NCBI RefSeq assembly: GCF_003151075.1
Contig: NZ_CP029482.1
Location: 2,604,001 to 2,668,000, forward strand
Origin: Pseudomonas sp. 31-12
GTDB taxonomy: Bacteria; Pseudomonadota; Gammaproteobacteria; Pseudomonadales; Pseudomonadaceae
Direction: 5' to 3'
DNA: 64,000 nt
The position numbers and the translations under genes are program-made. This document shows, one piece after another, positions 7,029-16,941 of the stretch. A model generated the notes under the pieces. That model did not search any database. It saw only the letters and a program-made list of their open reading frames with translations, and was not told the origin of the DNA. Position 1 is the first letter of the stretch. Every line of letters begins with the position of its first letter.

Positions 7029-7409
7029 ATGAAAAAGCCAACACCCAACCCTCCCGAAGCAGACGCCGTTGCGGACGCCGACTCAACATCCCCTTATGCT
7101 TCCGTTGACACCCGAAAACTCCACGAAGCCGCCGACCGCGCGCTCGACTACTACCTCAACCCCACCGCCCAAATCATGGCCGCGCCATACACCCCCAACG
7201 AAATGTTCTTCGTAAACCCCAAAGCAGACACAGAGTCGTTGCTGGCCAATGCCTGTGAATCCCTGGCATCGGCCACGGTCATGCTCGGTGACTTTGCTGC
7301 GCTGCTGGAAGGCACGCATCGCAGAACGCTGTTGGGGATCGCACAGGTGGTGATGTTGGGCGAACTGGCGGTGAACAAGGCGTTGGACAACGTCGACCCC
7401 GCTGGCTGA
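7029..7409 (+). CDS. DUF6124 family protein
   Basis: 126 residues, ATG preceded by CCGGAGTTACTT. The protein begins MKKPTPNPPEADAV, has a central segment LHEAADRALDYYLNP and an alanine-rich helical C-terminal half (LANACESLASATVMLGDFAALLEG). This layout is that of the Pseudomonas DUF6124 proteins, a genus-restricted family often present in several copies per genome; function unknown. No signal peptide or membrane helix. A terminator follows 24 bases after the stop. Confidence 0.8.
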   Translation: MKKPTPNPPEADAVADADSTSPYASVDTRKLHEAADRALDYYLNPTAQIMAAPYTPNEMFFVNPKADTESLLANACESLASATVMLGDFAALLEGTHRRTLLGIAQVVMLGELAVNKALDNVDPAG

Positions 7410-7433
7410 TCAGCGGGACTGAGCAGACACAAA

Positions 7434-7463
7434 AAAACGCGGCGCCAGAAGGTCCGCGTTTTT
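7434..7463 (+). terminator. Intrinsic terminator of the DUF6124 gene
   Basis: Stem AAAACGCGG / CCGCGTTTT with an 11-base loop and a T run. It may also stop transcription arriving on the other strand from the toxin/immunity genes. Confidence 0.8.
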
Positions 7464-7494
7464 ACTGAATGGCTGACAGTCGGTTTCGCTTCTG

Positions 7495-7692
7495 TCAGGC
7501 AAGTACCCCAAAGAGTGTTCCGCCGAGATAGGTCACGCAATAGCCTAGAAAAGAATAACCAAGCAATCGAGCGGAAATGATGACCCAGCGTCGTGCGGGT
7601 AATGGGAAACTAGCGATCTCGTTTATTGCGTCCGGATCACTTCCCGACAAAAAATCATGGTCCAGTAAAAGTATGGGCGAGATCAGGGAGGA
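7495..7692 (-). pseudogene. C-terminal remnant of a second immunity-protein copy
   Basis: Immediately after the immunity gene's TGA, and in the same frame, 65 sense codons follow before the next stop, with no good start codon. The translated segment aligns with the C-terminal half of the intact immunity protein: SDPDAINEIASFP...RRWVIIS against MDPDSIDEVEIFP...RPWVVIP, each followed by a hydrophobic helix. This suggests a tandem duplication whose second copy lost its 5' part. Alternatively the TGA is a premature stop in a longer three-helix protein. Confidence 0.65.
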
Positions 7693-8070
7693 TCATAGAT
7701 AACCCGTAACATTGATCCAGACAAGTATTAAAAAAAACCACAAGGCGCAAATTGTGTTGATGTGACCGGGAATGACCACCCAAGGGCGCAACGTTTTTGG
7801 AAAGATCTCTACCTCATCAATCGAGTCTGGATCCATATTGCGAAAGAATTTCAAGGTTAGTAGGGCATATATAATCTCCAGATTTCCTACTTTGAAGATG
7901 ATCGCAGTATTCTTGTCTCCTCGATGAGATGCGACGAAACGAGAGTTGGTGAAGTGGCTTTGAATCTCTTCTAGTTTGTGGGTTGCTACGTACGCTGAGA
8001 ATAAGTAGTTCACAAAAAACAATACGAAAAGTGGGACTCCGGATAAGCCAATTAATTGGTCAAAGGTCAT
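7693..8070 (-). CDS. Small membrane protein, putative immunity protein
   Basis: 125 residues with a hydrophobic N-terminus (LSGVPLFVLFFVNYLFSAYVA) and a C-terminal helix (INTICALWFFLILVWINV), and between them a polar region that would form a loop of about 70 residues. Its ATG overlaps the stop of the preceding toxin-like gene in ATGA. It is visibly more AT-rich than the neighbours, suggesting horizontal transfer. A small inner-membrane partner coupled to a protein with a hydrophobic C-terminal domain is the usual layout of pore-forming effector/immunity pairs. No named family recognised; the function is inferred from context. Confidence 0.6.
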   Translation of the reverse strand: MTFDQLIGLSGVPLFVLFFVNYLFSAYVATHKLEEIQSHFTNSRFVASHRGDKNTAIIFKVGNLEIIYALLTLKFFRNMDPDSIDEVEIFPKTLRPWVVIPGHINTICALWFFLILVWINVTGYL

Positions 8071-9407
8071 TGCTGGTTCACCTCGTACAGTTTTTCGCCG
8101 ATAAATTCTCCAGCTTGACCACCGCTATCTCCCATTTGTGCGGCAAGCATACCGCTCACAACTAACATGCACGCTAATCCTCCAGTACCAACTGTTCCCA
8201 CCCCAATCGCAGCACATGTCATTTGTGCAAAAACTGGCGCCAGTCGGCTAGCAATCATTCCGCCTGCAACGTTTCCAGATAGTTTCGAGCCCTCCACATA
8301 TTTTGCCTGACGACATTCCTCCTCGCGTCCGGTGCGACATGCCTCGTGAATCTTCATCGCCGCTGAACCAGCACCTAGACCAATCGCCACATAACCGCCC
8401 GCCTTTATGTATTTAGAGGCTCGCGCCACGCCTTCGATATGAGTTGCATAGCCCGGCAGTTGAGTCGGTACGCCAGCCTTGTTCCAGTTGTGCACGATTC
8501 TTCGCGTTGACAAACCTAGCGCCCGTTTAAGTTTCGGATGATCCGGAATACCCGTTGTCTTGCGAACCAAAGGCCCTAAATCGACATCCAGTTTCGTCAT
8601 CAGCCTTTTGCGTTTCGCAAAAAAATCCGGGGATTTCAGATGGCCATACTGGCGGTACTGCTCCATGTGTAACCGCTCCAGTTCTTTAAGTGTGTTTTTT
8701 AGCGTTTCCATATGCTGACCCACCATAAATGACGCTACACCCAACGCTCCGGAAGAAACTCCCAAAAACGGTTCAATCACTTCATGATGCTCAACCATGA
8801 ACGAAGCCTCTTCATCAGTCAGATCCTTCAGCGCTTCATTCACTTTTTCCGCAGCCGCCATCATCTGCGCCTCTTCGCGTCGGCACATGTAGTTGCGCGA
8901 GTCGCTAAAGATGACCATTTGCCCCGGTTTTACCTGTTCACCGAGATGGCGATTGAGCGAGCGGAACTCGCGGCGCAGCACATCGCTGGGTGTAACTTCG
9001 TACAGCGAGCGTTCCTGCGCTTCGAGGGTCATGGGTGTCTGGACGATGTGGAAGCCGGACTCTGCCGGTTTGGGCAGAGTGAAGGCGTGTTCTTCTACCA
9101 GATGGTGTGCGGGTGCTGGCTCGGGTTTGGGTTTGAAGGCGTTCCAGGAGGCACCGCCGCTATCACCAGTAACGCGCGGTTTCACCAGTGCCCAGTCACC
9201 GTTACTGACGGCATCGATGAGTTTTCGTTGGTTGACACCCTGCAGGTAATTGGAGCGATGGAGGCCTACCGCGTTTAGCAGATCGTCGAAGCCGGGCAGA
9301 TCGTCGGGGCGATTCAGAGACTGGCGGAACTCTTCCATGGCTTGGTAAGGGTCGAGTAGTTGGCTACGTTGGCCATTGAGTTCGCTTTTGGGGATGAGTC
9401 TAGTCAC
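8067..9407 (-). CDS. Putative antibacterial effector with LysM-like region and glycine-rich membrane-active C-terminus
   Basis: 446 residues from a GTG with GGGAC upstream. Residues about 119-167 resemble a divergent LysM domain (FHIVQTPMTLEA...LNRHLGEQVKPGQMVIF). Residues 170-290 are helical and charged. The C-terminal third carries two glycine/alanine-rich hydrophobic segments (about 336-350 and 393-424; GVGTVGTGGLACMLVVSGML) that could insert in membranes, with four cysteines between about 357 and 413. No signal peptide, PAAR, VgrG or Rhs part is present, so it would be an orphan cargo effector of a secretion system (type VI most likely). The coupled small membrane gene would protect the producer. 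Toxicity is inference. Confidence 0.55.
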   Translation of the reverse strand: MTRLIPKSELNGQRSQLLDPYQAMEEFRQSLNRPDDLPGFDDLLNAVGLHRSNYLQGVNQRKLIDAVSNGDWALVKPRVTGDSGGASWNAFKPKPEPAPAHHLVEEHAFTLPKPAESGFHIVQTPMTLEAQERSLYEVTPSDVLRREFRSLNRHLGEQVKPGQMVIFSDSRNYMCRREEAQMMAAAEKVNEALKDLTDEEASFMVEHHEVIEPFLGVSSGALGVASFMVGQHMETLKNTLKELERLHMEQYRQYGHLKSPDFFAKRKRLMTKLDVDLGPLVRKTTGIPDHPKLKRALGLSTRRIVHNWNKAGVPTQLPGYATHIEGVARASKYIKAGGYVAIGLGAGSAAMKIHEACRTGREEECRQAKYVEGSKLSGNVAGGMIASRLAPVFAQMTCAAIGVGTVGTGGLACMLVVSGMLAAQMGDSGGQAGEFIGEKLYEVNQQ

Positions 9408-9607
9408 GTTCGTGTCCCGATTCGTAAAACGGGGACTTTGGCGAGCAGCCTCAATTTTAAATGCCGGGTGATTCCGTTTTAGGTGTAGGGAAAGTCCGAT
9501 TTATCCCCAAAGAATTAGCTTTTCCAAAGGAACCGACAATCCCGCATGAGCTTTCAGGGATTGCAGAAGGAGGGCAGGGCAGCGGTAACAAATCCCACAA
9601 ATGCAAA

Positions 9608-9634
9608 AACGGCACCCGAAGGTGCCGTTCTTGT
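9608..9634 (-). terminator. Intrinsic terminator of the nuo operon
   Basis: AACGGCACC-CGAA-GGTGCCGTT with a TTTTTGC run on the minus strand, 25 bases after the nuoN stop. Confidence 0.85.
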
Positions 9635-9658
9635 TTGTAGCCAGATATCGCCGAGCGA

Positions 9659-11122
9659 TCAGCCCGCCAGACCCGACTGCTGAACCAGCGTCAGCAGCGG
9701 TTGTGGGTAGACGCCGAGGAAGAATGCCACCAGAGCGATGGCCAGCAGCATCACGCCGCCTGCACGTTGTTCCCAGTGCAGTTGCGCATCGTGGCGACGC
9801 AGGTTCGGCTCGATCAGGTACAAAGTGACCATGACGCGCAGGTAGTAGAAGACGCCGATGGCGCTGCCCAGTACCAGGGAACCGACCAGCCACCATTGGT
9901 GCGACTCGACACCGGTGGCGATGATGTAGAACTTGCCGATGAAGCCCGCGGTGAGCGGGATACCGGCCAGGGACAGCATCATCACGGTCAGGACGGCGGT
10001 CAGGTACGGACGACGCCAGAACAGGCCGCGGTATTCGTACAGGGCATCCGCGTCACGGCCGTTGTACGGCGAGGACATCAGCGTGATCACACCGAACGCG
10101 CCGAGGCTGGTGATCACGTAGGTGACCAGGTACACGCCGATGGCTTCCACGGCCAGACCCTTGCTCGCCACCAGGGCGATCAGCAGGTAGCCGAAGTGAG
10201 CGATGGACGAGTAACCCAGCAGACGCTTGAGGTTGCTCTGGGTCAGTGCCAGCAGGTTACCGAACAGGATCGACGCAATGGCGATGATGGTCAGCACGTC
10301 GCTCAGCACACCGCTGCTTGCTGCAGGCGAGATCTGGAACAGACGCACCATCACGGCAAACACGGCCACTTTCGAAGCAGTGGCCAGGAACGCCGCCACC
10401 GGTGCCGGAGCACCTTCGTAAACGTCCGGGGTCCAGAGGTGGAACGGTACCAGCGACAGTTTGAACGCCAGACCGATCAGCATCATGCCCAGGCCCAGTT
10501 GCGCCAGCGAGCTCGGCAAGCCGGTGGCGGCCAGCGCTTGGCCGATACCGACAAAGCTCAGGCTGCCGGAGTCGGCGTAGAGCAGGGCCATCCCGAACAG
10601 CAGGAACGCGGAACCGGCAGCCGACAGCACCATGTACTTGATACCGGCTTCCAGCGAACGCTTGTTGAAGAAGGCATAAGCCACCAGACCGTAGACCGGT
10701 ACCGAGAGCAGTTCCAGACCGATGAACAACCCGGCCAGGTGCTGCGCGCTGACCAGCACCAAGCCACCGGCGGCGGCCATCAGGATCAGCAGGTAAAGTT
10801 CTTCACGGTTGCCCGGGTAACCCGAACCGCCATCGCCGAGGTAGGCGTGGGCGAGGGTGACACAGGCGAGGGTGGCGACCAGGATCAGCGCCATGTACAA
10901 GCAGGCGAAGGTGTCGATCTGCAGCAACGGAGTCACGGCCAGAGGCGCGACTTTCAGGGCTGGCAGGATCGACAGCAACGCCAGGTTCAGACCTGCCACG
11001 GAAATCAGGAAGGTCTGCGAGTGGTTGCGGCGCCAGGCAATCGCCAGCATCACCACGATGATCGTGGCGCTGGTGATCAACAACGGCGCAAGCGCGATAA
11101 AGTGTTGAGTCGTGAATTCCAT
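9659..11122 (-). CDS. nuoN: NADH-quinone oxidoreductase subunit N
   Basis: 487-residue polytopic inner-membrane protein, one of three antiporter-like proton-pumping subunits of complex I. Conserved features include [25 protein letters not shown] and the broken-helix region [18 protein letters not shown], with the lysines and glutamate used for proton translocation. The start at MEFTTQHF is preferred over an in-frame codon 63 bases upstream that would run into nuoM. It is the last gene of the operon and is followed by a terminator. Confidence 0.97.
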   Translation of the reverse strand: MEFTTQHFIALAPLLITSATIIVVMLAIAWRRNHSQTFLISVAGLNLALLSILPALKVAPLAVTPLLQIDTFACLYMALILVATLACVTLAHAYLGDGGSGYPGNREELYLLILMAAAGGLVLVSAQHLAGLFIGLELLSVPVYGLVAYAFFNKRSLEAGIKYMVLSAAGSAFLLFGMALLYADSGSLSFVGIGQALAATGLPSSLAQLGLGMMLIGLAFKLSLVPFHLWTPDVYEGAPAPVAAFLATASKVAVFAVMVRLFQISPAASSGVLSDVLTIIAIASILFGNLLALTQSNLKRLLGYSSIAHFGYLLIALVASKGLAVEAIGVYLVTYVITSLGAFGVITLMSSPYNGRDADALYEYRGLFWRRPYLTAVLTVMMLSLAGIPLTAGFIGKFYIIATGVESHQWWLVGSLVLGSAIGVFYYLRVMVTLYLIEPNLRRHDAQLHWEQRAGGVMLLAIALVAFFLGVYPQPLLTLVQQSGLAG

Positions 11123-11129
11123 AGCGCTC

Positions 11130-12662
11130 TTACCGGGCCGAAGCGAGTTGAGTGAAGGCGGTGCCGAGCCACTGCTGCACGCCATGCATCGTCGCGGCAG
11201 AGGTGTCGAGGAACGGTTGCGGGTACACGCCGATGTAAATCAGCAATGCCGCCAGACCGACCACCATGATCAGTTCGCGACCATCCATGCCATGCAACAC
11301 CGCGTCCGACTTGGACGGGCCGAAGTAGGCACGGTGGATCATGATCAGCGAGTAGACCGAACCGAACACCAGACCGGACGTCGCGATGATGGTGATCCAT
11401 GGGGCGGCCGGGAACGTGCCGATCAGAATCAGGAACTCACCGACGAAGTTACCGGTGCCCGGCAAGCCCAGGGACGCGGCGGCAAAGAACAGGCTGATGG
11501 CCGGCAGGTAAGCGATCTTCGACCACAGGCCACCCATTTCACGCATGTCGCGGGTGTGGGTGCGCTCGTACAGCTGACCGCTGAGGATAAAGAGTGCCGC
11601 GGCCGACAGACCGTGCGCCAGCATCTGCATCACTGCACCCTGCAGCGCCAGTTGGCTGCCGGAGTAGATGCCGATCAACACGAAACCCATGTGGGAAACG
11701 GAGGAGTAGGCGATCAGACGCTTGATGTCGGTTTGTGCAAAGGCCAGGAACGCACCGTAGAAGATCCCGATCAGACCCAGGGTCATGGCGATCGGCGCAA
11801 ACTCGGCCGAGGCATTCGGGAACAGCGGCAGGGCGAAACGCAGGAGGCCGTAAGCCGCCGTCTTCAACAAGATACCGGCCAGGTCGACCGAACCCGCTGT
11901 TGGCGCCTGGGCGTGAGCATCAGGCAGCCAGGAGTGGAACGGTACGACTGGCAGCTTCACCGCGAAGGCGATGAAGAAGCCGAGCATCAGGATGTACTCG
12001 GTAGTGAGCGACATCTTGGTTTTCAGCAGATCGGCGTAGTTGAACGTGATCACGCCGGTGCTGTTGAAGTTGACCAGCACCAGGCCCAGGATCGCCACCA
12101 ACATGATCAGGCCGGACGCCTGAGTGAAGATGAAGAACTTGGTCGCCGCGTAGATCCGGGTTTTCTTGCCGTCCGAAGAACTGTGACCCCAGAGCGCGAT
12201 GAGGAAGTACATCGGCACCAGCATCATTTCCCAGAAGAAGAAGAACATGAACAGGTCGAGGGCGAGGAACACGCCGACGACACCGCCCAGGATCCACATC
12301 AGGTTCAAGTGGAAGAAGCCAACGTGACGCTGGATCTCTTTCCACGAGCAGAGTACCGAGAGGATACCCAGCAGACCGGTCAACAGGATCATCAACAGCG
12401 ACAGGCCGTCGAGGGCCAGGTGCACGCTGATGCCGAAGCGCTCGATCCAGATGTGCTTGAACTCAAGCGCCCAGGTCGGATCGGCGCCAGGCGCCGGAGC
12501 AAATGAATAATCACCGTGGGCCCACAGCCAGAGGCCGAGCGCGAGTTCCAGGGTCATGGTCAACAGCGCAATCCAGCGGGGGAGGGTAGCGCCGAAGCGC
12601 TCACCCATCCAGCACAGCAGGCCGCCGATGAAGGGGATCAGGATTAGCCAAGGCAGAATCAT
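11130..12662 (-). CDS. nuoM: NADH-quinone oxidoreductase subunit M
   Basis: 510-residue antiporter-like membrane subunit of complex I. It has about 14 hydrophobic segments and the family motifs [16 protein letters not shown] (with the essential Glu) and [20 protein letters not shown] in the discontinuous helix. Length matches the E. coli subunit (509). Separated from nuoN by 7 bases and from nuoL by 39. Confidence 0.97.
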   Translation of the reverse strand: MILPWLILIPFIGGLLCWMGERFGATLPRWIALLTMTLELALGLWLWAHGDYSFAPAPGADPTWALEFKHIWIERFGISVHLALDGLSLLMILLTGLLGILSVLCSWKEIQRHVGFFHLNLMWILGGVVGVFLALDLFMFFFFWEMMLVPMYFLIALWGHSSSDGKKTRIYAATKFFIFTQASGLIMLVAILGLVLVNFNSTGVITFNYADLLKTKMSLTTEYILMLGFFIAFAVKLPVVPFHSWLPDAHAQAPTAGSVDLAGILLKTAAYGLLRFALPLFPNASAEFAPIAMTLGLIGIFYGAFLAFAQTDIKRLIAYSSVSHMGFVLIGIYSGSQLALQGAVMQMLAHGLSAAALFILSGQLYERTHTRDMREMGGLWSKIAYLPAISLFFAAASLGLPGTGNFVGEFLILIGTFPAAPWITIIATSGLVFGSVYSLIMIHRAYFGPSKSDAVLHGMDGRELIMVVGLAALLIYIGVYPQPFLDTSAATMHGVQQWLGTAFTQLASAR

Positions 12663-12701
12663 GACGGGCTCAATTCCTTTCGCAAGTTCGCAAGGTTCAT
12701 A

Positions 12702-14555
12702 TCAGACCGCTACCAGCACGATGGCGCCGATGACCAGCACGGAGCCGGCTGCCATCGATGCCGCGTACCAACGCAGTTGACCGGTTTCGGTACGGCTCAG
12801 GGCGGTGTGACCGCCTTTGGCCATACGCGGGATCAGACCGATGGTCTGGTCGAGCGGGTCTCTGCGCAGTGCGTGGCTGATCGCAAGGTATGGCTTGACG
12901 AACAGTTTGTCGTAGATCCAGTCGAAGCCCCAGGCAGCGAACCACCAGGCCGAAAGGAAGCGGCCGATGCCGCTGTTGGCGATTGCAGTGACGAAACGAC
13001 GCTTGCCGAGGAACAGCAGCGCGGCCAGCAGGATACCGGCCAGGGCGATGGCGCCCGAGGCGATTTCCAGACTGTGCTTGGCTTCGCCGCCGGCATGGCC
13101 GACGCTTTCCGGCAGCACACCGTGCAGTGGCGGAACGATCATGGCGCCGACGAAGGTCGACAGCACGATCAGCACCGACAGCGGCAACCAGTGAGCGATG
13201 CCGTGACCGGCGTGCGCTTCGGTCTTCGCTTCACCGTGGAACGCGATGAAGATCAGGCGGAAGGTGTACAGCGAAGTCATGAACGCGCCCACCAGACCTG
13301 CGTAAAGCAGACCGTGGTTGCCGCTGGCAAACGCTTCCCAAAGGATTTCGTCCTTGGAGTAGAAGCCTGCGGTCACCAGTGGCAGGGCCGACAGTGCCGC
13401 GCCGCCGACGATGAAGCTGGCGTAGGCCAGTGGCAGTTTCTTCCACAGGCCGCCCATCTTGAAGATGTTCTGCTCGTGGTGGCAGGCAACGATCACCGCA
13501 CCGGACGCAAGGAACAGCAGCGCCTTGAAGAAGGCGTGGGTCATCAGGTGGAAGATCGCGCCATCCCATGCGCCAACGCCCAGCGCCAGGAACATGTAGC
13601 CGATCTGGCTCATGGTCGAGTAGGCGAGGATACGTTTGATGTCGGTCTGAACCAGTGCGGCAAAACCGGCCAGCACCAGGGTCACACCGCCAACGACGCC
13701 AACGAGGTGCAGGATGTCCGGCGCCAGGGCAAACAGACCGTGGGTACGGGCGATCAGGTAGACACCGGCGGTTACCATCGTTGCGGCGTGAATCAGTGCC
13801 GAAACCGGAGTAGGACCGGCCATCGCGTCCGCCAGCCAGGTTTGCAGCGGCAGTTGCGCGGATTTACCGACAGCGCCGCCCAGCAGCATCAGGGTGGCCA
13901 TGACCATCCAGAAGTCGCCGGCCTGGAATTTCTGCGGTGCCAGCACCAGCAATTCCTGGATGTTCAGCGTGCCCAACTGTTGGAACAGGATGAACAGGCC
14001 GATCGCCATGAACACGTCACCGATACGGGTGACGATAAAGGCTTTCAGTGCCGCGTTACCGTTGTTGCGGTTGCTGTAGTAGAAACCGATCAACAGGTAC
14101 GAGCACAGGCCCACACCTTCCCAACCGAAGTACAGGAACAACAGGTTATCGCCCAGGACCAGGAACAGCATGCTGGCGATAAACAGGTTGGTGTAGGCGA
14201 AGAAGCGCGAGTAACCGGCTTCACCGCGCATGTACCAGGACGCGAACAGGTGGATCAGGAAGCCGACGCCGACGACCACACCGAGCATGGTCAGGGACAG
14301 ACCATCCAGGTACAGCGCGAAGTTAGGCGTGAAGCCTTCCACCGCCATCCACTGCCACAACACCTGGGTGTAGTGACCGCCTTCAGGTGGCGCGACGTTG
14401 AATTGCCAGATCACGTAAGCCGTGACGATCGCAGACAGGCCGATGGAACCGACGCCAATCAGCGCCGACAGGTTTTCCGAAAAGCGGCCGCGTGAGAACG
14501 ACAGCAGCAGGAAACCTATGAGAGGGAATACGAAAGTCAGATAGAGAAGATTCAT
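12702..14555 (-). CDS. nuoL: NADH-quinone oxidoreductase subunit L
   Basis: 617-residue membrane subunit at the far end of the complex I arm. The proton-channel motifs [19 protein letters not shown] and [25 protein letters not shown] are present. The C-terminal extension (residues about 500-617) is expected to carry the long lateral helix and anchoring segment. The gene overlaps nuoK by 4 bases. Confidence 0.97.
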   Translation of the reverse strand: MNLLYLTFVFPLIGFLLLSFSRGRFSENLSALIGVGSIGLSAIVTAYVIWQFNVAPPEGGHYTQVLWQWMAVEGFTPNFALYLDGLSLTMLGVVVGVGFLIHLFASWYMRGEAGYSRFFAYTNLFIASMLFLVLGDNLLFLYFGWEGVGLCSYLLIGFYYSNRNNGNAALKAFIVTRIGDVFMAIGLFILFQQLGTLNIQELLVLAPQKFQAGDFWMVMATLMLLGGAVGKSAQLPLQTWLADAMAGPTPVSALIHAATMVTAGVYLIARTHGLFALAPDILHLVGVVGGVTLVLAGFAALVQTDIKRILAYSTMSQIGYMFLALGVGAWDGAIFHLMTHAFFKALLFLASGAVIVACHHEQNIFKMGGLWKKLPLAYASFIVGGAALSALPLVTAGFYSKDEILWEAFASGNHGLLYAGLVGAFMTSLYTFRLIFIAFHGEAKTEAHAGHGIAHWLPLSVLIVLSTFVGAMIVPPLHGVLPESVGHAGGEAKHSLEIASGAIALAGILLAALLFLGKRRFVTAIANSGIGRFLSAWWFAAWGFDWIYDKLFVKPYLAISHALRRDPLDQTIGLIPRMAKGGHTALSRTETGQLRWYAASMAAGSVLVIGAIVLVAV

Positions 14556-14860
14556 CCGCGCATCTCGCTGGCAGCGTCGATATCGAGAGTGTGGAAGCGG
14601 CGATACAGCTGCAACAGAATCGCCAGGCCAATACTGGCCTCGGCGGCTGCCAGGCTGATCACCAGGATGAACATGATCTGTCCATCCGGCTGACCCCAGC
14701 GGCTACCGGCGACGATGAAGGCCAAGGCGGAGGCATTCATCATGATCTCCAGGCTCATCAGCACGAAGAGAATGTTGCGGCGGACCATCAGGCCGACCAG
14801 ACCGAGGCAGAACAGGATGCCGGCGACCGCCAGACCATGCTCCAAAGGGATAGCAGGCAT
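14552..14860 (-). CDS. nuoK: NADH-quinone oxidoreductase subunit K
   Basis: 102-residue three-helix membrane subunit starting MPAIPLEHG. Conserved glutamates lie in helices 2 and 3 ([12 protein letters not shown] and [14 protein letters not shown]), needed for coupling proton transfer. An ATG two codons upstream overlaps the nuoJ stop, but AAGGAG inside the nuoJ end is 8 bases from the chosen ATG and only 2 from the earlier one. Confidence 0.95.
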   Translation of the reverse strand: MPAIPLEHGLAVAGILFCLGLVGLMVRRNILFVLMSLEIMMNASALAFIVAGSRWGQPDGQIMFILVISLAAAEASIGLAILLQLYRRFHTLDIDAASEMRG

Positions 14861-14862
14861 CG

Positions 14863-15366
14863 TCATTGCTCCTTGGCTTCGTTACGGCCCAAGTGGAACG
14901 CCGTGACGGCTGCGGCAAGCAGCAGCATCGAGGCGAGTTCGACCACCAGCAGGTAAGGACCGAACAGGCTGATGCCCACGGCCTTGGCGTCTACGGTGGT
15001 GTGGCCGATGGCCTCACCGCTGGAGTGGCTGAACAGCACGTACAGCAGTTCAACCAGCAGCAGGGTGCCGAGGGCGACCGGGCCGAGCCAGATGCCGGGC
15101 TTGAGCCAGACGCGCTCTTGCTGAACCGAGGCGGGACCGAGGTTCAGCATCATCACCACGAACACGAACAGCACCATGATGGCGCCAGCGTAGGCGATCA
15201 CTTCCAGAACACCGGCAAACGGTGCGCCGAGGGCGAAGAACGTCATGGCCACGGCGATCAGCGAAATGATCAGGTAGAGCAGGGCGTGCACAGGGTTGGT
15301 GTTGGTGATCACGCGAAGCGTGGACACCACAGCGATACCCGATGCGAAATAGAAAGCGAATTCCAT
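14863..15366 (-). CDS. nuoJ: NADH-quinone oxidoreductase subunit J
   Basis: 167-residue subunit with five hydrophobic segments. The conserved segment [27 protein letters not shown] contains helix 3, whose pi-bulge rearranges during complex I turnover. Length is normal (E. coli 184). The end of the gene contains the ribosome-binding site of nuoK. Confidence 0.96.
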   Translation of the reverse strand: MEFAFYFASGIAVVSTLRVITNTNPVHALLYLIISLIAVAMTFFALGAPFAGVLEVIAYAGAIMVLFVFVVMMLNLGPASVQQERVWLKPGIWLGPVALGTLLLVELLYVLFSHSSGEAIGHTTVDAKAVGISLFGPYLLVVELASMLLLAAAVTAFHLGRNEAKEQ

Positions 15367-15375
15367 CTTTCTTCC

Positions 15376-15921
15376 TTAAGGCAGCAAGCTCTTCACGTTG
15401 ATCGGCTGGGCTTCATTCTGCGCGGAGCCTTTCGGCTTCCCGGCAATCGCCATACCTGCAACACGATAGAAGTTGTAATCAGGGTTTTTGCCGGGGCCGG
15501 AGATCAACAGATCTTCTTTCTCGTAAACCAGGTCCTGACGTTTGAACTCGGCCATCTCGAAATCCGGTGTCAGCTGGATCGCGGTGGTCGGGCAGGCTTC
15601 CTCGCAGAGGCCGCAGAAAATGCAGCGCGAGAAGTTGATGCGGAAGAAGTCCGGGTACCAGCGACCGTCTTCGGTTTCAGCTTTCTGCAGCGAGATGCAG
15701 CCAACCGGGCACGCCACGGCGCACAGGTTGCAGGCAACACAACGCTCTTCGCCATCAGGGTCGCGGGTCAGGACGATACGCCCACGAAAGCGCGGCGGCA
15801 GGTACACGGCTTCTTCCGGGTACTGCAGCGTGTCGCGCTTGCGGAAGGCATGGCCGAAGATCATCACCAGGCTGCGAAGCTGGGTGAAGAAGCCATGCAC
15901 GATGTCAAATATGTACTTCAT
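15376..15921 (-). CDS. nuoI: NADH-quinone oxidoreductase subunit I
   Basis: 181-residue ferredoxin-like subunit carrying two [4Fe-4S] clusters (N6a/N6b). The cysteines are at 61, 64, 67 and 71 ([12 protein letters not shown]) and 100, 103, 106 and 110 ([12 protein letters not shown]). The N-terminal amphipathic stretch contacts the membrane arm. It passes electrons from NuoG towards NuoB. Confidence 0.97.
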   Translation of the reverse strand: MKYIFDIVHGFFTQLRSLVMIFGHAFRKRDTLQYPEEAVYLPPRFRGRIVLTRDPDGEERCVACNLCAVACPVGCISLQKAETEDGRWYPDFFRINFSRCIFCGLCEEACPTTAIQLTPDFEMAEFKRQDLVYEKEDLLISGPGKNPDYNFYRVAGMAIAGKPKGSAQNEAQPINVKSLLP

Positions 15922-15933
15922 GATTCTCTATCC

Positions 15934-16941
15934 TCACTGAGCCGCGACGGCGGGCGTGTTGAGCAACACGATCGCAGCGGTCACCAGCATGTTGACGAGG
16001 GTCAGCGGCAGGCAGAACTTCCAGCTGAAATCCATCACTTGGTCATACCGTGGGCGCGGGATCGAGGCGCGCAGCAGGATGAAGAACATGATGAAGAACG
16101 CGGTTTTCAGCGCGAACCAGATGAACGGGATCTGCGGCAGAATGCCGAACGGGCCGTGCCAGCCACCGAAGAACAAGGTCACCAGCAGCGCCGAAATCAA
16201 CACGATGCCGATGTACTCGCCGACGAAGAACATGCCCCATTTCATGCCGGCATATTCAATGTGGTAACCGTCGGCCAGTTCCTGCTCCGCTTCCGGCTGG
16301 TCGAACGGGTGACGGTGAGTCACGGCGACGCCGGCAATGAAGAAGGTCAGGAAACCGAAGATCTGCGGAATCACGAACCACAGGTTCTGCGCTTGATATT
16401 CAACGATGTCGCGCATGTTGAACGAGCCGACCTGGATCACGATGCCCATCAGCGACAGGCCCATGAACACTTCGTACGACACGGTTTGCGCCGAGGCCCG
16501 CAAGCTGCCCAGCAGGGCGAACTTGTTGTTGCTGGACCAGCCGGCGAACAGCACCGCGTAGACCGACAGACCAGCCATGGCGAAGAAGAACAGGATGCCG
16601 ATGTTGATGTCCGCTACACCCCAGGTCGGGGTGATCGGGATGATCGCGAAGGCAATCAGCAAGGCGCTCATGGCCACGACCGGCGCCAACGTGAAGATCA
16701 CCTTGTCGGCGAACGGCGGGGTCCAGTCTTCCTTGAAGAACATCTTGATCATGTCGGCCGCGATCTGGAACGCGCCGAACGGGCCGACGCGGTTCGGACC
16801 GTAACGGTCCTGCCAGAGGGCGAGCAGACGACGCTCGACCCAGCTCAGCAGCGCGCCGCACACCACCACGGCGAGCAGAATCACGATGGCTTTTAGGACC
16901 GCGATGATCACGTCAATCACTTCAGGCGTGAACCAGGTCAT
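15934..16941 (-). CDS. nuoH: NADH-quinone oxidoreductase subunit H
   Basis: 335-residue membrane subunit linking the peripheral and membrane arms and lining the quinone pocket. Seen are [20 protein letters not shown] near residue 45 and the acidic cytoplasmic loop containing [20 protein letters not shown]. Eight membrane helices are expected. It overlaps the nuoG stop by 4 bases. Confidence 0.97.
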   Translation of the reverse strand: MTWFTPEVIDVIIAVLKAIVILLAVVVCGALLSWVERRLLALWQDRYGPNRVGPFGAFQIAADMIKMFFKEDWTPPFADKVIFTLAPVVAMSALLIAFAIIPITPTWGVADINIGILFFFAMAGLSVYAVLFAGWSSNNKFALLGSLRASAQTVSYEVFMGLSLMGIVIQVGSFNMRDIVEYQAQNLWFVIPQIFGFLTFFIAGVAVTHRHPFDQPEAEQELADGYHIEYAGMKWGMFFVGEYIGIVLISALLVTLFFGGWHGPFGILPQIPFIWFALKTAFFIMFFILLRASIPRPRYDQVMDFSWKFCLPLTLVNMLVTAAIVLLNTPAVAAQ

